Assembly (NCBI RefSeq): GCF_001425205.1
Contig: NZ_LMDW01000002.1
Span: 109,099-173,098 of the forward strand
Reading direction: 5' to 3'
Origin: Variovorax sp. Root411
Lineage (GTDB): Bacteria > Pseudomonadota > Gammaproteobacteria > Burkholderiales > Burkholderiaceae_C
Length of the DNA stretch: 64,000 nt
Below are positions 36,286 to 44,444 of the stretch, in pieces. Below the pieces are notes generated by a model, which saw only the letters and a program-made list of their open reading frames with translations, had not been told where the DNA came from and searched no databases. A program made the position numbers and the translations under genes. Each line of letters opens with the position of its first letter. Within the stretch, counting starts at the first letter, position 1.

Positions 36286-37227
36286 ATGACCACCACCACC
36301 ACACAACGCGCTGTGCTGATCCGGTCCTATGGCGGTGCTGCCGCTGCCGAGATCGCCGAGATCGCGCGGCCCGCAGCCGGACCGGGCCAGGTCCTGGTCC
36401 GCGTTCGGGCCGCCGGCGTGAACGGCATCGACTGGAAAGTTCGTGAAGGCTTCGTCCGGGAGGCTTTCCCGCTTCAGTTGCCCGCCGTGCTGGGTATCGA
36501 ACTCGCGGGCACCGTCGAGGCGCTCGGCCCGGGCACCTCGCGCTTTCGCGTGGGCGATCGCGTCATGGGGCCATTGGGCGGCCTCGGTGCCTATGCCGAT
36601 GTCGTGGCCGTCGACGAGGCGAACCTGGTGCGCACGCCGCAGGGCATGGATGACGTCCACGCGGCCGCCGTCCCGGTGGCGGCCGTGGCCGCCTGGCAAA
36701 GCCTGCACCACGCGGGTCCGATCGCCGCAGGCCAGCGAATCCTGATTCACGGTGCAGCGGGCGGGCTGGGCGGCTATGCCGTGCAGTACGCCAAGCAGGC
36801 AGGCGCCGAAGTCTTCGCAACGGCGTCGACCGCACACGTCGAATATGTGCGCAGCCTCGGCGCGGACCACGTCATCGACTACCGGACCCAACGCTTCGAG
36901 TCGGTCGCACGAGACATCGATCTGGTGCTCGACTATGTCGGCGGCGACGTGCTCGACCGCTCGTGGCAGGTGCTGACGAAGGACGGCGCGATCGTCGGCA
37001 CGACCTCGCCTGACATCCTTGCACGCACGCCTCCCGGCCGCCGCGGACTGTGGTTCGTGAACAAGTCGGACGCCGCCCTCCTGGAGCGGCTGGCGGCAGA
37101 AATCGCCCAAGGCACGTTGATCTCGAAGCTCGGCGAAGTCGTGGGCTTCGACGACATCCCCGCGGCCATCGAACGCAATCGCACAGACCCTCGCATCGGC
37201 AAGGTCGTCGCGGACTTTTCACTTTGA
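36286..37227 (+). CDS. NADP-dependent quinone-oxidoreductase-like MDR protein
   Basis: 313 residues from ATG 36286, preceded by GATGAGGAAATTGAA. The medium-chain dehydrogenase fold shows the GroES-like part (RAAGVNGIDWKVREG, GIELAGTVEALGPG) and the nucleotide motif HGAAGGLGGYAVQYAK (155-170). The zinc-binding Cys/His set is absent, as in zeta-crystallin/QOR-type reductases of quinones or enones. It is cotranscribed with the NmrA-like gene 29 bp downstream, under the divergent LysR gene. Confidence 0.9.
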   Translation: MTTTTTQRAVLIRSYGGAAAAEIAEIARPAAGPGQVLVRVRAAGVNGIDWKVREGFVREAFPLQLPAVLGIELAGTVEALGPGTSRFRVGDRVMGPLGGLGAYADVVAVDEANLVRTPQGMDDVHAAAVPVAAVAAWQSLHHAGPIAAGQRILIHGAAGGLGGYAVQYAKQAGAEVFATASTAHVEYVRSLGADHVIDYRTQRFESVARDIDLVLDYVGGDVLDRSWQVLTKDGAIVGTTSPDILARTPPGRRGLWFVNKSDAALLERLAAEIAQGTLISKLGEVVGFDDIPAAIERNRTDPRIGKVVADFSL

Positions 37228-37256
37228 TTTACCCCCAACCACCCCTGGAGACTTCC

Positions 37257-38126
37257 ATGAGCATTCTCGTCACCGGTGCCACCGGCACCATCGGTTCCCT
37301 CGTTGTCCAAGGCCTGGCCGCCGCCGGCGCCGAAGTCAGTGCGTTCGTTCGCACTTCCGGAAAGCAAAGCTTTCCGGCGGGCGTCAAGGAGGCCGTCGGC
37401 GACCTGACAGACGTGTCCTCGGTGCGCGCGGCGCTCTCGTCGGTGCGCACGCTGTTTCTGCTGAACGCCGTCACGCCCGATGAAGTGACGCAAGCCCTCG
37501 TCGCGCTGAACCTGGCTCGCGAGGCTGGCATTGAGCGCGTCGTCTACCTGTCGGTCATCCACGCGGACAAGTTCACCAACGTACCGCACTTCACCGGCAA
37601 GCACACGGTCGAACGAATGATCGAGAGCCTCGACATTCCGGCGACCATCCTTCGGCCTGCCTACTTCATGCAGAACGAGCGCATGGTCCAGCAGGTGATC
37701 CAGGGTTATGGCGTCTACCCGATGCCGATCGGCTCGGCAGGCGTCGCGATGATCGATGCGCGAGACATCGCGGACGTCGCTGTCGCCGAACTGCTGCGCC
37801 GCGACCGCGCACCCGCGCCGCTACCACGTGCGACGCTGGAGCTGGTCGGGCCCGAGCGGCTGACCGGAGCGTCGGTGGCCAGGATCTGGAGTGCCGCGCT
37901 CGGTCGCGAAGTGACTTACGGTGGAGACGACGTGGCGGCCTTCGAAGGTCAGATGGCCTCGATGGCGCCGTCCTGGCTTGCCTACGACATGCGCTTGATG
38001 ATGGCGGGGATTCAGAAGTTCGGCATGCACGGCGCGGACGGCACAGCAGATCGCCTGCAGGCCATGCTCGGCCGTCCTCTGCGCAAATACGCCGACTTCG
38101 TCAAGGAGGCCATTGCCGCGTCGTAG
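37257..38126 (+). CDS. NmrA/SDR-like NAD(P)-binding protein
   Basis: 289 residues. ATG 37257 follows CTGGAGACTTCC. The glycine-rich motif VTGATGTIGSLV (5-16) and absence of a YxxxK pair where expected fit atypical SDRs of the NmrA/QorB/azoreductase-like group, which sense or reduce with NADPH. Further segments are VVYLSVIHADKF and TILRPAYFMQN. It probably works with the preceding reductase in electrophile or quinone detoxification; that is inference. Confidence 0.87.
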   Translation: MSILVTGATGTIGSLVVQGLAAAGAEVSAFVRTSGKQSFPAGVKEAVGDLTDVSSVRAALSSVRTLFLLNAVTPDEVTQALVALNLAREAGIERVVYLSVIHADKFTNVPHFTGKHTVERMIESLDIPATILRPAYFMQNERMVQQVIQGYGVYPMPIGSAGVAMIDARDIADVAVAELLRRDRAPAPLPRATLELVGPERLTGASVARIWSAALGREVTYGGDDVAAFEGQMASMAPSWLAYDMRLMMAGIQKFGMHGADGTADRLQAMLGRPLRKYADFVKEAIAAS

Positions 38127-38157
38127 CCCGGCCCCGACCCAATCGGAAAACAGTTGG

Positions 38158-38739
38158 TCATCTTGGATCGATGACGTCGAACTCGAACTGCACCGGGGCG
38201 GAGTCTTCGACATAGGCGCTGATCAGGTAGTGGCCGGGAGGGTCGCCATTGGCCACGTCCCAAGACTTCGAAATGGTGCCGTCGTAGATGGTCAAGGTCA
38301 CGTCCAGCGAAAGAGTCTTGCGATCCGCGGACGTACCGTAAGGCTGGCCACCGGCGCCCCACGTCTTCGGGGTTTCCGGCAATGTCATGCGTTCGAGAAC
38401 GCGGACCTTGCCAGTCTTCTGGTTGAGTTTCAGGATCCAACCGTAGTTTTGGTTGATCGCCCGAGGGACGGTGTTCGAAACCTTGAAGTCCAGCACGTCG
38501 TTGTTCGGCGCGAGCTTGAAGAGGCCGAAGACCGCATCGAGCGGACACGCTCCATTCGCTGTCGGAGCAACAGCGCAAGCTTTGAACACGGCGGCATTGG
38601 ATTCAGAAATGGATCCATGCGACGCGGCGGGAATCGGGGAGTCGTTGGAACTGCGCGGCGCGGCGCCCGTCGTTTGGGCGTCAATGTGGGTGCACGCCAC
38701 CGCGGCGAAAAGAACAAGAAGGTGGCGAATATATTTCAT
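38158..38739 (-). CDS. Putative lipoprotein, unknown function
   Basis: 193 residues from ATG 38739 (MKYIRHLLVLFAAVACTHIDAQ). The stretch LFAAVAC is a lipobox, so cleavage before Cys17 and lipid anchoring are expected. The mature part has no domain I recognise; it is beta-rich with FGLFKLAPNNDVLDFKVSNT and ends VQFEFDVIDPR. It is convergent with the NmrA-like gene and divergent from the small membrane protein at 38862. It marks the beginning of a block of unusual small genes. Confidence 0.65.
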   Translation of the reverse strand: MKYIRHLLVLFAAVACTHIDAQTTGAAPRSSNDSPIPAASHGSISESNAAVFKACAVAPTANGACPLDAVFGLFKLAPNNDVLDFKVSNTVPRAINQNYGWILKLNQKTGKVRVLERMTLPETPKTWGAGGQPYGTSADRKTLSLDVTLTIYDGTISKSWDVANGDPPGHYLISAYVEDSAPVQFEFDVIDPR

Positions 38740-38861
38740 GGTGGATGAGGCTCCGCGAGCGACTCTCGAAAAACGATCAAAGCTTGCATCATGATCCGGC
38801 CATTCCCCAAAAGCGTCCAATCGTTCATGATTGAAGCTAGAAACGACGTGAGGAACGCCAC

Positions 38862-39203
38862 ATGACTGCGAAGGCACTGTTCAAGGCCGTCCTGGCATGC
38901 GTCTGTATCGGCGCAATCGTTGCGATAGCAGGGCTTGACCTGCTTACCGCAGTGTCCCCCCTGGCGATGCTTGTCTACACCGGTTGCGCCATGCTGATCG
39001 TTCTGGTCCTGGCGGCGGTGGCCATCATCGCAGGACAGCAGTGGAATCTGTTCGGCCTGAATCACGGGGCTACGGACCCGCAGTGGATGTGGTTCGGCGG
39101 GGAGCCGCCAGGGTTGCGGAAGGAACGGGAGCAAGGTGCGCCGGCAGCCGACGCCAAGACAGCTGACGGAGCAAGCACCAGCGCTCGCTCAGGCGGTGCC
39201 TGA
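38862..39203 (+). CDS. Small two-helix membrane protein, unknown
   Basis: 113 residues. Two hydrophobic helices (AVLACVCIGAIVAIAGLDLL and AMLIVLVLAAVAIIAGQQWN) precede a soluble, charged C-terminal tail (EPPGLRKEREQGAPAADAKT). GAGGAA lies 11 bp before the ATG. No family recognised. Confidence 0.55.
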   Translation: MTAKALFKAVLACVCIGAIVAIAGLDLLTAVSPLAMLVYTGCAMLIVLVLAAVAIIAGQQWNLFGLNHGATDPQWMWFGGEPPGLRKEREQGAPAADAKTADGASTSARSGGA

Positions 39204-39396
39204 CGGCCAGAAGCCGCCTCCCGCCTCCGACGCCCGGTGAGCCATAAACACCCATGCAGCCCGAGCCGGGCATGCTCGGTAGAGATAGAACGCGGCCAGG
39301 AGCGGGCATTCGCTGTCGAGACCAAGCTTCTGTCGAGCGTATACATTCGGCAAACGTCGGCCGTATGGCGTGCTGGCATCCGCGGGAGGCAACTAC

Positions 39397-39966
39397 ATGA
39401 AACGTGTCATCGTTTGGCTGATATTGGCCGGCTCTATCGCTGGCTGCGCTGGGCCAAGGGACTTCGCGAAGCAACCGGTAGCACCCAAAGACATTGCCTG
39501 GCTCGAACCCAAGGACCGAGAGGCCATCGTTTACCTTCTGCGAGCGCCGCACGACAAGTCCGTGCTCGTCCCCTCCGTCGACGACGCTCCGACGTCCGCT
39601 CTTCCGCCCGAAACCTACATCGCGCTGCGTTTTCCGCCAGGCACTTACCGCCTGGCAGGCGCGAAAGCCGGTGCGCCGGAGTCAAAGGTCGTGACCCTGC
39701 CCATTGAACTCAAGGCTGGCGATCGTCGGTTCTTCTACGCCTCCGCTGTGCTGGCCAATCCCGACCACCTGAGTGATCCTGTCGGGACGGCCGTAGGAGC
39801 AAGCTTCGGTCTGATTGGCGCAGTCGCGGCTACTGCGATCGCCGCTTCGATGATCGAGCAGCCTGCCGGTTATGGAACTCATCGGTGGGTCGAATGCGCA
39901 GACTTGGACGCTCGCGGGCTTGCATCGATCTCCTCTCTAGTGCAGGCCTCCAGCGAGGTACGATAG
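39397..39966 (+). CDS. DUF2846-like lipoprotein
   Basis: 189 residues from ATG 39397, preceded by GGGAGGCAACTAC. The lipoprotein signal MKRVIVWLILAGSIAGC places the lipidated Cys at 17. The core EAIVYLLRAPHDKSVLVPSV, then PPETYIALRFPPGTYRLAGA, and LKAGDRRFFYASA resembles DUF2846 lipoproteins, small beta-rich periplasmic proteins of unknown role. A Gly/Ala helix (VGASFGLIGAVAATAIAASM) near residue 145 could be a second membrane contact. Confidence 0.68.
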   Translation: MKRVIVWLILAGSIAGCAGPRDFAKQPVAPKDIAWLEPKDREAIVYLLRAPHDKSVLVPSVDDAPTSALPPETYIALRFPPGTYRLAGAKAGAPESKVVTLPIELKAGDRRFFYASAVLANPDHLSDPVGTAVGASFGLIGAVAATAIAASMIEQPAGYGTHRWVECADLDARGLASISSLVQASSEVR

Positions 39967-40162
39967 AAACCGCTTCTGGAGACGCGCAATGATGAGTCTG
40001 CGAGCACGCAGCGGCTTGTTGGTAGGCGAGCAGCCATCCCACCTTGGCCCATTGATGGCTCTTTGGCCCGTGGGCCGGACTTCGACTGTCGGCGAATCAC
40101 AGACGTTCATCGTCCAGTTCAATTCGCACTCTTGATCGGCATCTTTTGGGGAAGAAAGCTAA

Positions 40163-40858
40163 ATGCTCAAGAAAACCTTGTTCCTTGGGGCAACTCTCAT
40201 TTGGGGAGTTTTCTTCGTCGCTACTTCGGCGTGGGCTCAGTCATGCATCTGCTTGGGTTGTGTATGGTCCCCAGAGGAGCAGCGTAGATTAAAAGAGTGT
40301 GAAGAAGCGCGAAAACCAGCACCAGAGAGAGAAAAGACAACAGACAGCGGGTCGGCCAAAAAAGCTCCTGCCCCTGTAATTTCCGTCGACGGCGCTGATA
40401 CTTCGGCACCTTCCGCTAAGCGTATACCCGCCGTTGCCTCTACTACTGCAAGGCATTTGCCAGTTCCCGTGAAATGGTTCGAGAGTGCGGAAGTGATGTT
40501 CGAACGTGATGCGGTGGCACTGAGCCCTCAGGGCCGCGAAATGATCATGTCCTTGTTGGGGCGAGTACAAGGCCCTCAACATTGCGAAGTGCAGGGTGTG
40601 ACAGTGGTCGGCAGCACTCAATCGAATGAGGGGAGGACAAAAGAAGGAGCGCGGAAACTTGCGGAGCGACGCGCCGGATATGTCGCGGATCTTGTCCAGG
40701 ATCTGGGTGTATTGCGCGACAACATTCACACGCAGAACGCACAGGCCGAAAGCCCGGCTGGCAGCGTATGGATCGGAGCGGTAGCGCTGCGTGCAGTCGC
40801 CACCAATGCTCGAGACAGATGCGTGGACGGGCCAGAGTTGCCGTTGCTGCCGTACTAG
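40163..40858 (+). CDS. Exported protein with OmpA-C-like domain
   Basis: 231 residues. The signal peptide MLKKTLFLGATLIWGVFFVATSAWA ends at AWA-QS, followed by a Cys-rich patch (SCICLGCVW), a charged Lys/Glu/Pro linker, then from about residue 105 a domain resembling the peptidoglycan-binding OmpA C-terminus: SAEVMFERDAVALSPQGREM, then KLAERRAGYVADLVQDLGVL. The usual NxxLSxxRA is replaced by ARKLAERRA, so binding to peptidoglycan is uncertain. The coding region is visibly less GC-rich than the flanks. Confidence 0.62.
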   Translation: MLKKTLFLGATLIWGVFFVATSAWAQSCICLGCVWSPEEQRRLKECEEARKPAPEREKTTDSGSAKKAPAPVISVDGADTSAPSAKRIPAVASTTARHLPVPVKWFESAEVMFERDAVALSPQGREMIMSLLGRVQGPQHCEVQGVTVVGSTQSNEGRTKEGARKLAERRAGYVADLVQDLGVLRDNIHTQNAQAESPAGSVWIGAVALRAVATNARDRCVDGPELPLLPY

Positions 40859-40990
40859 CAAACGTTTCAAACGGAGATCGTCAAGCGATGCCTACTACGT
40901 GCTTCGTCATGCGTACGTCTCGTTCGCCGATCCTCGTCATGAGCGCGCAAGGCGCGGCCCAGTCCGAGGACAGAATTCGGCCAGGAGCCG

Positions 40991-41161
40991 ATGCTTGTTG
41001 CTGTCCTCTACTTCAGCGGTGTTCTACTGCCTATACCCAAGAAGTGGCACGCTGCAAGCGATCCGACGCGGACGCATCCTGACCACTATTCGAACAGCAT
41101 CCGGAATGAGCATCCAATTTACGCTTGCCGGCCAGAACGAGATTGGAGCCTATGCATCTGA
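40991..41161 (+). CDS. Possible 56-residue small membrane protein
   Basis: ATG 40991 has AGGAG five bases upstream. The frame gives a hydrophobic start (MLVAVLYFSGVLLPIPKKW) and a polar tail ending in RPERDWSLCI. Its stop overlaps the next gene's start by ten bases, which suggests coupling. No family recognised; it could be a chance frame. Confidence 0.38.
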   Translation: MLVAVLYFSGVLLPIPKKWHAASDPTRTHPDHYSNSIRNEHPIYACRPERDWSLCI

Positions 41162-41532
41162 GTAGTGGATTTGTCGGTTTGGTCCTCATGGGCGCAACTC
41201 TATTCGCTCTGATTGGTATCCCGCTCGTCGCCTCGGGTGCAACGAGGCGAAAGGAGATTGCCAAACTGGTGGAGACCGGACAGCGCACATCCGCTGAGAT
41301 CGTTGGATATATAAGCGGCGGCGGTGGCAAAGGCCAATGCATTGTGTTCAGCTTTACCCCGCTCGGCGCTGCCGAGAGCTCGAAGTATGCAAAGCTCATC
41401 TATGGGTTTCGCAGGCTTAAGGCCGGGGATCGTGTCGAGGTTTGCTATGACAAAGAATTTCCGTTCTTGTCGGCGCTGATACCCCTCGGTGATCGCCAGG
41501 ATGTCGGCTCGCAACGCATATCGGAACGGTAA
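41152..41532 (+). CDS. DUF3592-like membrane protein
   Basis: 126 residues from ATG 41152. One N-terminal helix (SSGFVGLVLMGATLFALIGIPLVASG) is followed by a small beta domain: GQRTSAEIVGYISGGGGKGQ, IVFSFTPLG, and KAGDRVEVCYDKEFP. The GDRVEVxYDxxxP ending is typical of DUF3592-type proteins. Unknown function. A further ATG-less extension to 41125 is possible but adds nothing recognisable. Confidence 0.6.
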   Translation: MHLSSGFVGLVLMGATLFALIGIPLVASGATRRKEIAKLVETGQRTSAEIVGYISGGGGKGQCIVFSFTPLGAAESSKYAKLIYGFRRLKAGDRVEVCYDKEFPFLSALIPLGDRQDVGSQRISER

Positions 41533-41542
41533 GGGGCCAGCA

Positions 41543-41585
41543 GAAGGCGATCCTGATGGGTACTGGAACGAGTGTCGGTAGGGTG
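41543..41585 (+). pseudogene. 3'-end remnant of a periplasmic binding-protein gene
   Basis: This 43-bp stretch matches 44350-44392, the 3' end of the binding-protein gene at 43228, with one indel and about three mismatches. Read in frame it gives EGDPDGYWNECR-stop against EANPDWYWNDCR-stop. Nothing upstream continues the match, so only the tail of a related gene remains. Confidence 0.6.
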
Positions 41586-41658
41586 TGGTTTCGGCAGGAG
41601 CCGGCCACCGGCCATTCGTGCTTGAGTCAGAATCCGGACTTAAACACACGGGGGATTG

Positions 41659-42123
41659 ATGAGAATTCAAAAGTATGCGTGCGTGGCAGCGTTCGCATTG
41701 ACCATCAGTTTCTCAGCCGGAGCTGGGGCATGGGGTGAGGGTCCTTTCGACAACGACGATGCACAGGACTGGCTGACTGAGTGCGCGAGGTCCGCGGGAG
41801 CACCCGCAATAGCTGCAGCCATCGATGCGGCATTGCGGCCTGGCTATCTTGAGGCCGATGCGGGCTCTGTCGCCGTCGCCGCCGCCGAAGTAATAGCAAG
41901 CGTGGACGGCAATCGGTCCGCTGCGACGAGCGCAGAATCCGCGCCATGCCTCGAAAAGACTCACATGCCTCAGGTGCGCGCCCTGGCGCCCCGTGCGCGC
42001 AAGGCTCTCGCCCGGGTTTCGGACCTCAGTCATTCTGAGCTCGCTCAACAGTGGGCTGCAGGCAAGTCAAACCGATGGGCCACTGGAATCAGCCAGCTTG
42101 CCACGAGGCTTGAACGGCAATAA
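41659..42123 (+). CDS. DUF4259-like exported protein
   Basis: 154 residues. A signal peptide MRIQKYACVAAFALTISFSAGA leads directly into GAWGEGPFDNDDAQDWLTE, the N-terminal hallmark of DUF4259. Cytoplasmic DUF4259 proteins start at this motif; here it is exported. An Ala-rich helical body follows. The domain turns up next to polymorphic-toxin immunity genes in other genomes, but no activity is established. It precedes the DUF4279 gene by 76 bp. Confidence 0.72.
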   Translation: MRIQKYACVAAFALTISFSAGAGAWGEGPFDNDDAQDWLTECARSAGAPAIAAAIDAALRPGYLEADAGSVAVAAAEVIASVDGNRSAATSAESAPCLEKTHMPQVRALAPRARKALARVSDLSHSELAQQWAAGKSNRWATGISQLATRLERQ

Positions 42124-42199
42124 CAGCCATCGACCAGCACCAGCGAATTACCCTCCCCAAGCCGAGCTTTTCAATGACCGTTCGGAAAACTTTCCACAA

Positions 42200-42622
42200 A
42201 TGACTCATCTTCAACGTGCCGTGGCCTCGCTTCGAGTCATTGGAGACGACGTCGTACCGGCCGAAATCACCAGACTCCTCGGAACATCTCCGACCGCGGC
42301 ATACGCAAAGGGGGACAAGTGGGATTTGCCAAGTCGCGGTGGCGTGCGCACGTCTGGGATGTGGCGACTGGACGCTGAGGTCACCGAGCCTGAGAACTTG
42401 GGCGAGCAGATTTTCGAACTACTTCGTCGCACAACCACGGATCTTGACGTCTGGCAGGCCCTATCGGGCCGCTTCCGAGTGGATCTGTTTTGCGGGTGGT
42501 TCATGAGCGGCAGCAATGAGGGCGTCGAGATTTCCCCTGTAACGATGATCGCCCTTGGCGCGCGAGGGATCGTTCTGTCCGTCGACATCTACAGCCCCGA
42601 TGTCGAAGGCGAGCACGGGTAG
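42200..42622 (+). CDS. DUF4279-family protein
   Basis: 140 residues from ATG 42200 (MTHLQRAVASLRVIGDDVVP). The opening SLRVIGDDVVPAEITRLLGTSPTAAYAKGD is the DUF4279 signature; a beta-rich part (GMWRLDAEVTEP, RVDLFCGWFMSGSNEGVEIS) follows and ends IVLSVDIYSPD. DUF4279 is a small cytoplasmic family often annotated near toxin-immunity loci. No catalytic residues can be named. An open frame runs further upstream but overlaps the DUF4259 gene and lacks signal. Confidence 0.78.
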   Translation: MTHLQRAVASLRVIGDDVVPAEITRLLGTSPTAAYAKGDKWDLPSRGGVRTSGMWRLDAEVTEPENLGEQIFELLRRTTTDLDVWQALSGRFRVDLFCGWFMSGSNEGVEISPVTMIALGARGIVLSVDIYSPDVEGEHG

Positions 42623-42733
42623 AGTAGTCCGCTTCTCGCCGGCCGACTTCGACCAACCGGGCCTTTCGTTAGCGTCGTCCCAGTACGAACATTGCGCGCT
42701 TACCGTGCCGTTGAGCTTAAAAATCTTGATTTC

Positions 42734-43072
42734 ATGATTTCATCTATATCCCAAGCGGATACTTGTCAGAAATGGGGTGCGCTCTATGACCCTCCTGGCC
42801 AGAACGAGAAGTTGGGTATCGCGCTCGCTACGATCTCTCAACTACCGCTCAACGCGCTTCGTCATCCACGAGAAGGCGACACATGCGGTTGGTACATCTG
42901 GGGTGGCGAACTATCCGACGATCCACAGTTCTTTCAGCCGCTTCACGTGAGCCATATCGGTTCACATGCCCCAGCCCTCTTGCCGTACCTCGCGCTTGCG
43001 CCCGGTTGGCGCGTGCTACTTGCCCCTGGACAGACTGAAGTCTGGTATGACGTGGGACTCTTGACTGTGTAG
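42734..43072 (+). CDS. Imm33/DUF2185-like immunity-type protein
   Basis: 112 residues from ATG 42734; an ATG at 42692 is also in frame. The C-terminal half CGWYIWGGELSDDPQFFQPL, HVSHIGSHAPALLPYLALAPG and WRVLLAPGQTEVWYD follow the Imm33 pattern (GWY-W-GE...LHV.H...P...L.L.PGWR...VWYD). Such proteins neutralise polymorphic toxins or sit as orphan immunity copies. No toxin gene is seen in the window. Confidence 0.65.
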   Translation: MISSISQADTCQKWGALYDPPGQNEKLGIALATISQLPLNALRHPREGDTCGWYIWGGELSDDPQFFQPLHVSHIGSHAPALLPYLALAPGWRVLLAPGQTEVWYDVGLLTV

Positions 43073-43227
43073 AGCGGTCCGCTGGCCACGACAACTTCCG
43101 GCCCGGCGCGGTCATTCAGAGTCCCATTTCCGAAGCGCCGTCGAAGACCGCGACCACAAAACCGGCCGGGGCCGCACCCGGTCTCCTTCTGACCACTGGC
43201 CCCATTCACTCATCCACAAGGAACACC

Positions 43228-44388
43228 TTGATCCACCGCATTCGTACGGTCCTCTTGGCCTGCGCCCTGGGAGCCACGGCGCTGGCCGCTTCAGCCCAAG
43301 TAAAAATTGGCTTCATCGGCACGCTGTCCGGACCGTCGGCAGCGCTCGGGCAGGAGCAGTACGACGGCTTCATGCTGGCGGTCGAGCAGCGGCAGGGAAT
43401 GCTCGGCGGCGTTCCCGTGACGGTCATCAAGGAAGATGACCAGCACAACCCTGAGCTCGGGGCGCAGCTGGCGCAGAGCCTGATCGAAAAAGACAAGGTC
43501 AGCTTCATCACCGGCGTGACCTTCTCCGACGTGATGATGGCCATGGCCAAGCCGATGGCCAGAGCGGGCGTGCTGTTCGTCGGCTCGAATGCCGGCCCCG
43601 CGCCGATTGCCGGCAAGCAGTGCAACAGCAAATTCGTCTTCGCCTCGTATCAGGACGAGTTCCAGGCCGGGATCGTGGGACGATACGCAGTCGACAAGCA
43701 CTACTGGAAGACGCTGTTCCTGGCGCCCGACAGCCCATCGGGCAAGGACCAGCTGCGGGGCTTCAAGCGCTACTACTCGGGCGAGGTGGTCAGCGAAATC
43801 TACGTCCAGCCCCACCAGGCCGACTACGCGGCAGCGCTGGCGCAAATCGAGCGCGTCGCGCCCGATGCGGTGGTTGCTTTCCTGCCGGGCGACATGGGCG
43901 TCAACTTCATCCAGCAGATGAATCGCTCGGGGCTCTTGAACAAGGTGCCTTTGCTGACGGTCGGCACGGTCGATGGCACGACACTGCCACTGCTCAAGGA
44001 TGCCGCGCTCAATGTGCTGGCAGGCGCGGTCTGGGGCCCCGACCTGCCGAGCCCTGCGAGCAAGGCTTTCGTTGCGGCCTTCGAAAAGAAGCACGGGCGC
44101 ATCCCATCGCAATACGCCGCGCAAGGTTTCGATGCGGCGCTCTTGATCGACAGCGCGCTGAAGGCGGCCAAGGGCTCCGTCGCCGATCGCGATGCCTTGC
44201 GCAACGCACTCAACGACGCCAACTTTTCGTCGGTACGCAGTGGTTTCAAGTTTCTACGCAACGGTTTCCCGGTTCAGGACGGGCACGTCTTCATTGTTGC
44301 GAAGGACACGCAGGGCCGCGCGTCGCTCAAGCGGATCGCCACGCCGCTGGAGGCGAATCCTGATTGGTACTGGAACGATTGTCGGTAG
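43228..44388 (+). CDS. Branched-chain-amino-acid-type ABC substrate-binding protein
   Basis: 386 residues from a TTG at 43228 with AAGGAA upstream. The signal peptide MIHRIRTVLLACALGATALAASA precedes a Peripla_BP_6 fold: VKIGFIGTLSGPSAALGQEQ, KEDDQHNPELGAQLAQ and FITGVTFSDVMMAMA. Orphan members without adjacent permeases are common in Comamonadaceae and bind aromatic or amino-acid ligands. No permease or ATPase genes are near. Its last 43 bp recur as a remnant at 41543. Confidence 0.9.
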   Translation: MIHRIRTVLLACALGATALAASAQVKIGFIGTLSGPSAALGQEQYDGFMLAVEQRQGMLGGVPVTVIKEDDQHNPELGAQLAQSLIEKDKVSFITGVTFSDVMMAMAKPMARAGVLFVGSNAGPAPIAGKQCNSKFVFASYQDEFQAGIVGRYAVDKHYWKTLFLAPDSPSGKDQLRGFKRYYSGEVVSEIYVQPHQADYAAALAQIERVAPDAVVAFLPGDMGVNFIQQMNRSGLLNKVPLLTVGTVDGTTLPLLKDAALNVLAGAVWGPDLPSPASKAFVAAFEKKHGRIPSQYAAQGFDAALLIDSALKAAKGSVADRDALRNALNDANFSSVRSGFKFLRNGFPVQDGHVFIVAKDTQGRASLKRIATPLEANPDWYWNDCR

Positions 44389-44444
44389 GGTGATCGAGGA
44401 TGAAGTGACAGGACCTTGCTGTCGCTTGTTCCACTCTTCCCGCA

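Noticed and set aside
39988..40134. Possible 48-residue frame between the DUF2846-like and OmpA-C-like genes
   Set aside because: Weak ribosome site only, no hydrophobic or domain pattern; not supportable.
40791..41165. 124-residue plus-strand frame overlapping the OmpA-C-like and DUF3592-like genes
   Set aside because: Cys/Arg-rich, overlaps better-supported genes at both ends, no ribosome site.
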